This document shows, in pieces, positions 1 through 8,699 of a stretch of DNA of 64,000 bases. The DNA comes from Shewanella sp. UCD-KL12. Its GTDB lineage: Bacteria; Pseudomonadota; Gammaproteobacteria; Enterobacterales; Shewanellaceae. The first letter of the stretch is position 1. Each line of letters begins with the position of its first letter. The translations under genes were made by a program, and so were the position numbers. The notes under the pieces are model-generated. The model did no database searches. It worked only from the letters and a program-made list of their open reading frames with translations, and was not told the DNA's origin. The DNA lies in contig NZ_MPHJ01000019.1 of NCBI RefSeq assembly GCF_001957125.1, positions 41,308 to 105,307 of the forward strand. Direction: 5' to 3'.

Positions 1-29
1 ATCTTAAAAATATCAAATGCGCTAAACAT
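1..29 (-). CDS. sdaA: L-serine dehydratase SdaA, N-terminal fragment (runs off the window)
   Basis: Only the first nine codons and part of the tenth are inside the window. Read on the minus strand from the ATG at 29 they give MFSAFDIFK, which matches the usual N-terminus of one-chain iron-sulfur L-serine ammonia-lyases (M-I-S-x-F-D-x-F-K). A good ribosome binding site, AGAGG, lies 6 bases upstream. It is directly downstream of the serine transporter gene on the same strand, the expected sdaC-sdaA order, so imported serine would be deaminated to pyruvate. The call rests on nine residues plus synteny. Confidence 0.7.
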
Positions 30-67
30 ATTTACCTCTTAATCCATTGAGGAGCTGACATGAGGAA

Positions 68-93
68 GGGTCAGCAGATTAGTCTGCTGACCC
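68..93 (-). terminator. Strong hairpin between sdaC and sdaA
   Basis: A perfect 11-bp stem (GGGTCAGCAGA / TCTGCTGACCC) with a TTAG loop lies 37 bases after the sdaC stop and 38 bases before the sdaA start. No U-tract follows it on the minus strand, so partial termination or RNA stabilisation between the two genes is more likely than full termination. Confidence 0.6.
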
Positions 94-130
94 ATAAAAC
101 AACGATTTATTGGAGCGGGGTTAACCAGCC

Positions 131-1423
131 TTACGACAACATGCCAAACAAGATAGCAGTCATTGCAAGTAGACCAGCAATCACAACGAAGATGTTGCTG
201 ATACGACCACGGTATGCTTTAAGAGCGGGTACTTTATGAACTGCATACATAGGCATTAGATAAAGGATTGCCGCAATGATTGGACCACCAAGCGCTTCAA
301 TCATACCTAAAATACTTGGGTTAATTACCGCAACGCCCCAGATAGTGACAAACATAAAGCCTAAGATGAACTTATCGACTTGCTTACCTGAAACGTCTTT
401 CTTACTACTTCTTAGCTGCTTGGTAATGATACCTTTCATCCCTTCTGTCGCACCCATGTAGTGACCGAAGAAAGAAGATACAATCGCAATCACAGCGATA
501 ATTGGGCCGAAGTAGCTGACGAAGCCACTCGCGTGAACATTTGCAAGGTAAGAGAGGATCGGTAGGTTTTGCGCCTTAGCTTCTGCTAGTTGTGCAGGGC
601 TTAATGAAAGCACACAAGAGAAAACGAACAGCATCACAAAACCAACCAACATCATAGTGGTATTGCGCAAAATCACATCAGCTTTCTTTGCTGCATTTTG
701 TCCATGCTCACGCTTCAGGGCAACAGAGAACTGCGAAATAGCCGGAGAGTGGTTGAAGGCAAAAACTAATACCGGAATCGTTAACCATACCGTACCTAAG
801 AACTCACCAGCTTGAGGTACCTGAAGTAGCGCATCTGTCTTCCAGCTAGGAATGAGATATAGCGACATGAACGCAAGAATAGCCACCAATGGATACACGA
901 GGAACTGAGTCACTTTTAGCATCAGTTTCTCACCTGACACCATCACCGACATCATAGCCACAATAAGTAAGCCTGAAAGGATCCAGCGTGGAGGCGATGC
1001 AAAGCCAAGCTGGTTAACAATAAAACTATCGACAGTATTGGTTATTCCGACACCATAAATAAGAACAATCGGGTAGATAGCAAAGAAGTACAAAACAGTG
1101 ATGGCCTTACCGGCGCCAACACCAAAATACTCCTCAACCACATCAGTAATGTCACTCCCCTGCTTTTGAGAAGCACAAACAAAACGGGATAAACCACGGT
1201 GTGCTAAGTAAGTCATTGGCCCAATGATCAGTGCCATCATCACCAGTGGCCAAAAACCACCCATGCCTGCATTAATTGGGAGGAAAAGGATACCGGCACC
1301 TACAGCGGTTCCAAATAAACTCAGCATCCAAGTTGTATCTTTACGAGTCCAGCCTTGACTAGCCGTTGACGTTACTTGGGAGTCAGTAGAGTTGGCAGGA
1401 GAGACGCTTGTTTCATTTTGCAT
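131..1423 (-). CDS. sdaC: HAAAP-family serine/proton symporter (SdaC-like)
   Basis: Inner-membrane amino-acid permease of the hydroxy/aromatic amino acid family, about 430 residues with roughly 11 hydrophobic segments. The first segment contains the family-typical LFGTAVGAGILFLPINAG stretch (around residues 35-55). The likely role is proton-coupled L-serine uptake, supported by the sdaA start just downstream. I prefer the ATG at 1423 over the in-frame ATG at 1429: an AAGG Shine-Dalgarno sits 8 bases before 1423 but only 2 bases before 1429. A 15-bp palindrome lies immediately upstream of that Shine-Dalgarno. Substrate preference (serine versus threonine) is inferred from context. Confidence 0.88.
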   Translation of the reverse strand: MQNETSVSPANSTDSQVTSTASQGWTRKDTTWMLSLFGTAVGAGILFLPINAGMGGFWPLVMMALIIGPMTYLAHRGLSRFVCASQKQGSDITDVVEEYFGVGAGKAITVLYFFAIYPIVLIYGVGITNTVDSFIVNQLGFASPPRWILSGLLIVAMMSVMVSGEKLMLKVTQFLVYPLVAILAFMSLYLIPSWKTDALLQVPQAGEFLGTVWLTIPVLVFAFNHSPAISQFSVALKREHGQNAAKKADVILRNTTMMLVGFVMLFVFSCVLSLSPAQLAEAKAQNLPILSYLANVHASGFVSYFGPIIAVIAIVSSFFGHYMGATEGMKGIITKQLRSSKKDVSGKQVDKFILGFMFVTIWGVAVINPSILGMIEALGGPIIAAILYLMPMYAVHKVPALKAYRGRISNIFVVIAGLLAMTAILFGMLS

Positions 1424-1438
1424 AAACATTACCTTTGA

Positions 1439-1453
1439 GGTGTTAATAACACC
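1439..1453. promoter_or_regulatory. Perfect palindrome in the sdaC 5' leader
   Basis: GGTGTTA-A-TAACACC, 7-bp arms around a single base, sits about 3 bases upstream of the sdaC Shine-Dalgarno. It could be a repressor operator or an RNA hairpin that limits ribosome access. The regulator is unknown. Confidence 0.45.
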
Positions 1454-2108
1454 TTTGGTTTTGAGGTATAAACAGTAACTTCAAAAAACTTTTTATCTTC
1501 GAAGTCAGAGCAAATTTCAGGCTCAGAATATAGATCTCAAAGAGTGAAAAATTGATCTAGAACGGGGTTTTGTAATCAAATTTCAGAACTCGCTCATATT
1601 GGGATCAATGTCTAATTTATCATGCGCTAAATCTTCATCCTGATTGCACCTTTGCAACCAAAGCGAACCTTGAATTAACATCAAGAACACATATATTACC
1701 TTGCGGTGATATTCAAAAAATTAACCAGAACCAGCTCGCGCAGCGCATTGTCACACAAAGCCAGATATTTGAGAGGTTGACTTACAATTCAATGCCAGAG
1801 ATTGAACTAGATCACAGTGTTTATCCCTAGGCAAATGAGAAATTGGGGGTGTGATCCACTATACGTTTTACATTTAAGCCATAGTGACCCAGGTCATACA
1901 TTAGTTTTTTTCATTGCTGAGCACGCCTCAATAAAACATTAAAGATACAAAGCTGAGGCAAATATTGGTCAACTGCGCCTGCAGAGCTAATGTAATTTTA
2001 TTACCTAAATAGCCTCAATTTTTATCTGCATAAGCGCAAATACTGGCCATTCACGGCAATGAAATTAGGTATAATCACCACAAGCCAAATAGATGACATT
2101 CGAGAACT
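1454..2108. other. Long non-coding stretch between sdaC and yjjX
   Basis: No convincing gene is seen. It must hold the divergent promoters of sdaC and yjjX. A TATAAT -10-like hexamer at 2070-2075 is placed for yjjX. A short palindrome, TGACC-CA-GGTCA, lies at 1885-1896. The first part is AT-rich and unremarkable. Confidence 0.5.
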
Positions 2109-2681
2109 ATGAATCACATTGCAAGCTCCAACAAAATATCTCTGTTAGTTGGATCTAAGAATCCAGTCAAAATCAATGCCGCAAAACAGGCTATAAGTCA
2201 GTTCTTTCCTGAAATTGAAATCGAATGTAAAGGTGTCGACGCACCTTCAGGTGTCGCTGAACAACCTATGACAGATACTGAGACCCGCATTGGTGCAGTC
2301 AATCGAGTTAAATACTGTCAAAGCCTTTCAACACAGACAGATTCAAAAACATGTGAGCTCTTTGTCGCCATGGAGGGAGGAGTCGATCTGTTTGAACATG
2401 GGCCAGCCACCTTTGCTTACACTGTCATTGCCACCCAAAACCAGCTCAGTGTTGGACGAAGTGCTTTACTCCCGCTGCCACCTTCTATCTACAACGCACT
2501 GACCGAGGGCGAAGAGTTGGGCAATGTTATGGATAGGGTATTTAATACTCAGAACATAAAACAAAAAGGTGGGGCTATCGGCTTATTAACCCATGGGCGC
2601 GCTACCAGAGAAAGCATCTACACTCAGGCGCTCATACTGGCAATGGCCCCCATACTCAATCCTGAGCTTTATGAGGATTAA
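2109..2681 (+). CDS. yjjX: Inosine/xanthosine triphosphatase (non-canonical purine NTPase)
   Basis: 190-residue soluble protein of the YjjX family, which hydrolyses ITP, XTP and similar oxidised or deaminated nucleotides to keep them out of RNA and DNA. The N-terminal LLVGSKNPVKINAA segment (residues 13-26) is the family's nucleotide-binding loop. VAMEGGVDL (about 87-95) and GGAIGLLTHGRATR (about 154-167) are further conserved blocks. Length matches the family (about 170-190). It is a single-gene unit with a TATAAT-like -10 about 35 bases upstream of the start and no partner gene close by. Confidence 0.87.
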   Translation: MNHIASSNKISLLVGSKNPVKINAAKQAISQFFPEIEIECKGVDAPSGVAEQPMTDTETRIGAVNRVKYCQSLSTQTDSKTCELFVAMEGGVDLFEHGPATFAYTVIATQNQLSVGRSALLPLPPSIYNALTEGEELGNVMDRVFNTQNIKQKGGAIGLLTHGRATRESIYTQALILAMAPILNPELYED

Positions 2682-2986
2682 CCACTCAATACTAGAACGA
2701 TGCAAGTAGTGGCTCTTGTCTGCTTTACATTAGCTGTTGCTTGCATTCTGTAACTTATGAGCTTAAGTTAGATAATCTTAATATATTCAAGACTAAATGG
2801 CGGTTAATGAATAGGTATACCTGTCTCCCCTTCCATCAAAATTCACCACTTTAATCTGCTATCACTTGCAATCTAGGTTATAACCCCCTAAGTTAGTTGT
2901 AACTCGCAACTATTATTGACCAAGTTCTTTTCCTGTAGTCTTAAAGAAAATGGCTAAAAATGACCGTAACACCAGAAGGTACAGAT

Positions 2987-3955
2987 ATGCCACAAAGTCA
3001 AAACGGATACAGCCAACAAGGCTCAGAATTAAGAGCTGTTTCAAGAAAAATAGTTAGGCAACTGGGTGTATTAGACTCAGCATGTGGTGATCTCCCCCTT
3101 ACTCCAGTTCAAGCTCATGCCCTTATTGAATTAAGTCATGGTGCCATCTCTATTAAAGAGCTAGCAGTACAGCTCAATGTCGATAAATCTAATGCCAGTC
3201 GAGCAGCCACTCACCTTGTGGAAAAAGGCTTTGCAGAAACCAAAAGCAATCCCAGAGATTGCCGTAGCTTACTCGCTCAACTCACCCCCCAGGGCAGAAG
3301 GCTATTACAGAAGTTAGATCGCCAACAGAACATCATATTCGAACAGATATTGTCTCAGCTATCTCCAGATGAAACCGATCAGATAGAGCTAGCGCTCAGT
3401 CGTTACCATAAGGCGATACAGCGGGCGCAACTGCAACAAGATTATCAAATTCGTGAAATTACAGCGGATGATGATTTGGCTATGGCCAATGTCATTCGAG
3501 AGGTCTCTGCTGAATATGGGTTAACAGCCGATAAAGGCTATGGTGTCGCAGATCTAAGTTTAGATAAGCTATCCCAAGAGTATCAAAGCCAACAAGCTAG
3601 GTATTGGGTCATAGAGAAGGAGGGCGAGATACTCGGCGGTGGTGGAATTGCCAAGCTATCGACAAACAATAGTGAAGTAAATAATAGTGAAGTGAATAAT
3701 GATGAACAGGTCTGTGAACTACAAAAAATGTATTTCAGCCAAGCATTGCGCGGCAAAGGCTTTGCCAAACGACTCGCTTTTATTGCACTAAAATTTGCCC
3801 GTGAGCAGGGTTATCAAGCCTGCTATCTCGAAACTACCGCCTCTTTAAATGAAGCTGTAAAGCTTTATGAATCGATGGGATTTGAACACATAGACTCACA
3901 TATGGGCAATACTGGCCATGATGCCTGCGAAATGCCAATGTTGTTAAAGCTATAG
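2987..3955 (+). CDS. MarR-type regulator fused to a GNAT acetyltransferase
   Basis: Two-domain protein: a MarR winged-helix domain in the first ~145 residues (ELAVQLNVDKSNASRAATHLVEKGF is the recognition region) and a GNAT N-acetyltransferase domain in the last ~160, with the acetyl-CoA loop around LRGKGFAKRLA. Such fusions are a known family, often called bifunctional helix-turn-helix regulator/GNAT proteins; their substrates are mostly unknown. I choose the ATG at 2987 because GAAGG lies 8 bases upstream; the in-frame ATG at 2960 has no ribosome site. A near-exact 15-bp duplication at about 3664-3705 adds an Asn/Glu-rich NNSEV-NNSEV-NNDE loop inside the acetyltransferase domain. Confidence 0.82.
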   Translation: MPQSQNGYSQQGSELRAVSRKIVRQLGVLDSACGDLPLTPVQAHALIELSHGAISIKELAVQLNVDKSNASRAATHLVEKGFAETKSNPRDCRSLLAQLTPQGRRLLQKLDRQQNIIFEQILSQLSPDETDQIELALSRYHKAIQRAQLQQDYQIREITADDDLAMANVIREVSAEYGLTADKGYGVADLSLDKLSQEYQSQQARYWVIEKEGEILGGGGIAKLSTNNSEVNNSEVNNDEQVCELQKMYFSQALRGKGFAKRLAFIALKFAREQGYQACYLETTASLNEAVKLYESMGFEHIDSHMGNTGHDACEMPMLLKL

Positions 3956-4031
3956 AGTTCATCGACAATCCAAGACGGCAAGCTCAATTAGATCGACGCT
4001 TCGCTTAAAAGGTAAACGACGCAACAAAGTG

Positions 4032-4103
4032 ACTAACATAAGTTACTGACATAAGTTACTAACATAAGTGGCTAACATAAGTGGCTAGCATAAGTTGCTA
4101 ACA
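4032..4103 (+). repeat. 13-bp tandem repeat, about 5.5 units
   Basis: Units of the form (A/G)CT(A/G)(A/G)CATAAGT(T/G) follow each other without spacers between the MarR-GNAT gene and the aldo/keto reductase gene, with one or two differences per unit. The surrounding 3956-4292 stretch holds no gene that I can support. Confidence 0.8.
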
Positions 4104-4292
4104 GATACTTCGCAGGGAAAGCAATGATGACGCCCTTTAGGCTATTGGTAAGAGAAAATCTTATCCTTCAGCGAATCAAACCCTAGCGTCTATCTTTTCC
4201 CTAGTCTTTCCTTTGAAAGCTTGTTAGCCTCAAAAGGTAGTGAGCGCGGCATTGAGCCAAAGTAAACAAGCTAAATACACAGTGGAGATCTT

Positions 4293-5336
4293 ATGGAATA
4301 TCGTCGAATACCACATTCCAGCTTAGAAGTTAGCGAACTCTGTTTAGGTACCATGACATGGGGTGAACAGAACACACAAGCAGAAGCATTCAGTCAGCTC
4401 GATTATGCCATCGGTGAAGGTATCAACTTTATCGATACCGCCGAAATGTACCCCGTTCCCCCAAAAGCCGAAACCCAGGGCGAAACCGAGCGGATCTTAG
4501 GTCACTATTTAAAGCAAAGTGGCAAGCGCGACAATTTAGTCATTGCGACTAAAGTATCCGCCCCTGGGCCCAAGAGTGACTTTATCCGCCCTAATATGGC
4601 ACTAGATTGGCGTAACATTCACGAGGCTGTAGATAGCAGCTTAGAACGCCTACAGATAGATACCATAGATCTTTACCAAGTCCACTGGCCAGACAGAAAT
4701 GCTAACTTTTTCGGTGAACTCTCTTATCAACAGATTGATGACAACGAAAAGCAAACCCCAATCATTGAAACGTTAGAAGCACTTGCATCACTCGTTACTG
4801 CAGGAAAGATTCGTTACATAGGCGTGTCTAATGAAACCCCTTGGGGCTTGATGAAGTATCTACAACTCGCTGAAAAACACGGTTTGCCAAGAGTCGTAAG
4901 TGTACAAAACCCTTATAACTTGCTTAATCGTAGCTATGAAGTAGGCATGGCAGAAATCAGCCACCGAGAAGAGGTTCCTCTACTTGCTTATTCACCTCTC
5001 GCCTTTGGTGCCTTATCGGGTAAATACCTAGATAACCAGTGGCCAGAAGGCGCTAGACTCACCCTGTTTAAGCGTTTTGCCCGCTACACAGGCACTCAGA
5101 TAGCGCTCGAAGCAACTCAGGCCTACGTTGAGCTGGCAAGAGAGTTTAAACTCAGCCCTGCGCAAATGTCACTGGCGTTTGTCACATCAAGGAAGTTTGT
5201 CGCCTCTAACATCATTGGGGCGACCAACCTTGAGCAACTTAAAGAAAATATTGACTCAATCAACACATCTATCTGCCCTGAACTGATGTTAAGGCTCGAT
5301 GAGCTGGCACAAATCTATCGCCTGCCTTGCCCATAA
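4293..5336 (+). CDS. tas: NADP(H)-dependent aldo/keto reductase (Tas-like)
   Basis: 347-residue (alpha/beta)8-barrel oxidoreductase closely resembling E. coli Tas. The N-terminus MEYRRIPHSSLEVSELCLGTMTWGEQN is characteristic. Catalytic Asp and Tyr sit in NFIDTAEMYPVPP (about residues 45-57). The NADPH-binding region near the C-terminus includes SNIIGATNLEQLKENI (about 304-319). Carbonyl substrates cannot be assigned; Tas-type proteins act on general aldehydes and ketones. A GGAG ribosome site lies 5 bases before the ATG. The gene is monocistronic and is followed by a strong hairpin shared with the convergent cyclase gene. Confidence 0.88.
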   Translation: MEYRRIPHSSLEVSELCLGTMTWGEQNTQAEAFSQLDYAIGEGINFIDTAEMYPVPPKAETQGETERILGHYLKQSGKRDNLVIATKVSAPGPKSDFIRPNMALDWRNIHEAVDSSLERLQIDTIDLYQVHWPDRNANFFGELSYQQIDDNEKQTPIIETLEALASLVTAGKIRYIGVSNETPWGLMKYLQLAEKHGLPRVVSVQNPYNLLNRSYEVGMAEISHREEVPLLAYSPLAFGALSGKYLDNQWPEGARLTLFKRFARYTGTQIALEATQAYVELAREFKLSPAQMSLAFVTSRKFVASNIIGATNLEQLKENIDSINTSICPELMLRLDELAQIYRLPCP

Positions 5337-5363
5337 ATGGTCAACCACCAAGTCTGTCGCTCA

Positions 5364-5391
5364 CATCACTAGTTAACTGCAACTAGTGATG
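5364..5391. terminator. Hairpin between convergent genes
   Basis: An 11-bp perfect stem, CATCACTAGTT / AACTAGTGATG, with a 6-base loop lies between the aldo/keto reductase stop and the cyclase stop. Its position fits a bidirectional terminator, but it lacks a clear U-tract on either side. Confidence 0.55.
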
Positions 5392-5402
5392 TCGACTGCC
5401 CT

Positions 5403-6710
5403 TTACTCATTATTACTACTGGATTGCACCATAGTGGGCTCAAATAACCTATAACTTGAGCCCTCGTCTAATTTAGCTTTATACATGGCGATGTCAGCAT
5501 ATCTGACTAACGTTTCACCATCTAATGCATCTATTGGGGCTACAGCCGCACCAATACTGACAGAAATAGTCATGGCAGTACCTTTAATCACCGCAGGTGC
5601 CTCAAAGGCAGATATAATTCTGTTGATAAGGCTTTGAATATCACAGTTGTGCTCAATATCAGAGGCTAAAATCAAAAATTCATCGCCACCAAACCGATAC
5701 ACACTATCCCTATGGCTAACAGAAGAACTTATACGCCTAGCCGTTTCCTGCAACATAAGATCGCCCACATCGTGACCATAATTATCATTAATCTGTTTAA
5801 ACAAGTTAAGATCAATAAAAATGGCCGCAGTCATCATCGACTTAGGCCTACAACGCTGGAGCATAGCATTAAGATCTTCACTCAAAGAGCTCTTATTTTT
5901 AAGACCTGTTAATTGATCATGTTCCGCTTGGTGAGATAACTCACGCTCACGTTCAAACACCTTGTCACTCATGTTATAAAAGGTCGAAAGAAGATGGCCC
6001 ATCTCATTTTTTTCAATGATATCTTCAATGACCAAAGGCTTGCCTTTTTCAACAATTTTGGCGCTTTTTAACAGTAACTTTAATGGAGCAAAAAGATCCC
6101 GCTGTAAAAAGACAACAGTGAAAAGTGCAAGCACAATGAATACCATAAACTCTACCGCCATCAGTGTAGTTATTTGCGCCCTATACTTGCTATAGTCGCC
6201 CTTTCTTTGTTCCAGCAAGATAAGCTCTATATTGATAAAACTGGAGAGTAGTTGTCGAATATGATCCATATACAGCTTGCCTCTATTATCCACTACGATA
6301 TCTAAGGCGGCCTCAAGGTTCTTCATCTGCGCAAGTTCAACGGTTTGAGTCAGTTCAGCAAACTTTAGCTTCATCTTGTCTTCAATTTCGACAACTCGAG
6401 CTTGCTGATCAGAATTATCGACGGTGAGTAGCCTAAGCTCTGCAATATACTTTTTCGCGGCTAAACCCCCTGTATGATATGGCTCTAAATAGGCAGTATT
6501 CTTCGTTAACAGAAAGCCACGCTGACCCGTCTCTGCATCTTTCATCGCTCCTAAAAACTGTTCTGAGACGATAATGACGTCATGAGTGTGGTTGACCCAC
6601 TTTAATTTCTCTTCACCATAACCCTCTAACAGAATGGTAAAAATGGAGTTGACGATAGCCGTACAGAATAAAGCTGCCAATAGCAGACTCAACTTAAGAC
6701 GAATACTCAC
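5403..6710 (-). CDS. CHASE3-HAMP-GGDEF diguanylate cyclase
   Basis: 435-residue inner-membrane sensor. A TM helix at about 7-28 is followed by a periplasmic CHASE3 domain with the typical DAETGQRGFLLT motif (about 58-69), a second TM at about 180-202, a HAMP-like linker, and a C-terminal GGDEF domain from about 265. The catalytic motif is an intact GGDEF (about residue 342), so it should make cyclic-di-GMP. The product-inhibition site normally reads RxxD nine to six residues before GGDEF; here the first position is Ser (S-H-R-D), so the inhibitory site looks absent. The signal sensed is unknown. Divergent from csdA. Confidence 0.87.
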   Translation of the reverse strand: MSIRLKLSLLLAALFCTAIVNSIFTILLEGYGEEKLKWVNHTHDVIIVSEQFLGAMKDAETGQRGFLLTKNTAYLEPYHTGGLAAKKYIAELRLLTVDNSDQQARVVEIEDKMKLKFAELTQTVELAQMKNLEAALDIVVDNRGKLYMDHIRQLLSSFINIELILLEQRKGDYSKYRAQITTLMAVEFMVFIVLALFTVVFLQRDLFAPLKLLLKSAKIVEKGKPLVIEDIIEKNEMGHLLSTFYNMSDKVFERERELSHQAEHDQLTGLKNKSSLSEDLNAMLQRCRPKSMMTAAIFIDLNLFKQINDNYGHDVGDLMLQETARRISSSVSHRDSVYRFGGDEFLILASDIEHNCDIQSLINRIISAFEAPAVIKGTAMTISVSIGAAVAPIDALDGETLVRYADIAMYKAKLDEGSSYRLFEPTMVQSSSNNE

Positions 6711-6946
6711 TAAGACATTCCTTGTATAAAAGGTCTTGATATTAAATAAATACTTACCAATGACTAAGATTATAATTCTTATTAGCGAACCTGCTCAAAA
6801 ATAACGCTTATTGCTACGGATACTCGCTCGATAAAATTATTTTGCCTTTATCATTTACCAATAAGCGGGGAAACAACTTGCATTGGTTAGGTAGATCTCC
6901 GAAGATCGTCCTGCCTTTTATTTTGAATAAACTAGTGGATAAAAAC

Positions 6947-8158
6947 ATGGATCACACCCAACTGCGCGCTCAATTTCCTGCACTGGAGCAAACACTAGAT
7001 GGGTATCCACTCAGTTACCTTGATACTGCAGCCACCAGCCAAAAGCCCAAGCAGGTGATAGAGGCGATGAACAAGTATTATCTTCAAGATAATGCCAATG
7101 TTCACCGCGCAGCACATCAGCTGTCATCACGTGCTACGACTCACTATGAAGCGGTTCGAGATCAGCTAAAATGCTTTATCAATGCGAGTCGCCGTGAAGA
7201 GATAATCTTTACCCATGGCACCACCGAATCAATCAATATGGTCGCTCATGGATTAAGCCACAAGATAAAAACTGGCGACATCATATTAGTCGACAGCGCC
7301 GCTCACCACGCCAACATAGTTCCTTGGCAAGAGCTAGCCAAACGCACAGGTGCCATCGTAAAACCGGTTCCATTAACTAATGACTGCCGCCTCGATGAAC
7401 TCGCTTTCGATCAACAACTAAAAGAGCGCCCCGCAATTGTTGCCTTGAGCCATGTATCCAATGCACTAGGTACCCGCAACCCCGTTGAGCGTATAGTCGC
7501 AAAAGCTAAAGCGGCAGGTGCCATCACCTTAGTCGATGGAGCGCAGGCCATTGCTCATCTTGAAGTGGATGTGCAGCAACTAGATTGTGACTTCTATGTT
7601 TTCTCTGGTCATAAGATGTATGGCCCAACTGGCATAGGTGTACTCTATGGCCGTTTTGACCAGCTCGACACCCTATCCCCTATGGTTACCGGCGGTGAGA
7701 TGATAAAAACCGTCAGCTTCGAGTCGACAGAATTTAATATCTTACCCAATAGACTCGAAGCAGGTACCCCGCCAATTGCTGAAGTTATCGGCCTAGGCGA
7801 AGCGATAAACTTTATCAGCTCATTACCGACCACAGAGATACAGCAAAGAGAGGAAGAGTTGCTTAGCAACTTGCAGCAACAACTTAAAGATTTAGGCGAT
7901 ATCACGCTATATGGCGCTCATGAAGACAACATAGGTGCGGTCGCATTTAACTTAGCCGATGAGCACCACCAAGATGTGGGGATCTTACTCGATCAACAAG
8001 GGGTAGCCGTTCGTTGTGGCCACCACTGTGCTATGCCACTGATGCAAAGTTTAGGCGTGAAAGGGTGCTGCAGAGCATCGATTGGTATATATAGCAATCA
8101 AGAAGATATCGAACGCTTTATCGAAGCACTAAAATCAGTAAAAGAGATGCTGCTCTAG
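6947..8158 (+). CDS. csdA: Cysteine desulfurase CsdA (class II, SufS-like)
   Basis: 403-residue PLP enzyme that takes sulfur from cysteine as a persulfide for Fe-S cluster or other sulfur-transfer pathways. The PLP lysine is in FSGHKMYGPTGIGV; the catalytic cysteine is in RCGHHCAMPLM near the C-terminus, the class II signature. Reading could continue upstream to a TTG at 6842, but conserved homology begins at MDHTQLRAQFPAL, so I start at the ATG at 6947 (weak GTGGAT upstream). A SufE-type acceptor gene follows on the same strand after 93 bases, the standard CsdA-CsdE pairing. SufS is the alternative name; the absence of sufABCD neighbours favours CsdA. Confidence 0.87.
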   Translation: MDHTQLRAQFPALEQTLDGYPLSYLDTAATSQKPKQVIEAMNKYYLQDNANVHRAAHQLSSRATTHYEAVRDQLKCFINASRREEIIFTHGTTESINMVAHGLSHKIKTGDIILVDSAAHHANIVPWQELAKRTGAIVKPVPLTNDCRLDELAFDQQLKERPAIVALSHVSNALGTRNPVERIVAKAKAAGAITLVDGAQAIAHLEVDVQQLDCDFYVFSGHKMYGPTGIGVLYGRFDQLDTLSPMVTGGEMIKTVSFESTEFNILPNRLEAGTPPIAEVIGLGEAINFISSLPTTEIQQREEELLSNLQQQLKDLGDITLYGAHEDNIGAVAFNLADEHHQDVGILLDQQGVAVRCGHHCAMPLMQSLGVKGCCRASIGIYSNQEDIERFIEALKSVKEMLL

Positions 8159-8173
8159 AGGCGCAGCCTCTAG
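8155..8173 (+). repeat. Hairpin overlapping the csdA stop codon
   Basis: CTAGAGGC-GCA-GCCTCTAG, an 8-bp perfect stem with a 3-base loop, includes the csdA TAG. It may set the csdA:csdE expression ratio by RNA processing; it has no U-tract. Confidence 0.5.
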
Positions 8174-8251
8174 CTGTAAACTGTAAGCTGTAAAACATAT
8201 CGCCTCCAACATTTTTGATAACCATATTAGCGACACCATTTAGGTAACCAG

Positions 8252-8692
8252 ATGAGTCAAGCCACACAACCCACTACCGAAGCATTCCTAGCAATAAATC
8301 TCGATAGCAGTGAGATATTGCCGCTGTTTGAAAATGCCAGTAACTGGCAAGAGCGTTATCGTCAAATCATGTTACTTGGCAAGACTCTGCCAAAGCTTGA
8401 TGAGCAGTTTCGCGTTGAAGTGGCACAAGTCAGAGGCTGCGAAAGCAACGCTTGGCTCTATCACAAAAAGATAGAAGGCAAACATTACTTTATTGCCGAT
8501 AGTGATGCTCGGATCGTAAAAGGGTTAGTGGCATTGTTGCTGACTGCTTGTCAGGGAAAAAGCGCTGCAGAGATAGCCACCTTCGATTTAGACGCTTATT
8601 TCGAACAGCTAGGTTTAACAGGGCAGCTCAGCCCCTCTCGTACCAATGGATTGTTTGCCTTGGCCCAGGCGATTAAGGCATTTTCAAGCTAA
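8252..8692 (+). CDS. csdE: SufE-family sulfur acceptor CsdE
   Basis: 146-residue protein of the SufE/CsdE family. The active cysteine that receives persulfide sulfur from CsdA lies in the conserved VRGCESNAWL segment (about residues 65-74). Length fits the family (about 140-150). Its position just after csdA supports a two-component sulfur-transfer unit acting in the cytoplasm. Immediately after the stop the first copy of the structured repeat family begins. Confidence 0.88.
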   Translation: MSQATQPTTEAFLAINLDSSEILPLFENASNWQERYRQIMLLGKTLPKLDEQFRVEVAQVRGCESNAWLYHKKIEGKHYFIADSDARIVKGLVALLLTACQGKSAAEIATFDLDAYFEQLGLTGQLSPSRTNGLFALAQAIKAFSS

Positions 8693-8699
8693 ATTGGCT

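Noticed and set aside
1885..1896. TGACC-CA-GGTCA as a transcription factor site
   Set aside because: Short palindrome with no matching known consensus and far from either start codon; chance occurrence is likely.
4032..4103. Possible CRISPR array
   Set aside because: Units of 13 bp follow each other with no unique spacers and no cas genes are near; it is a plain tandem repeat.
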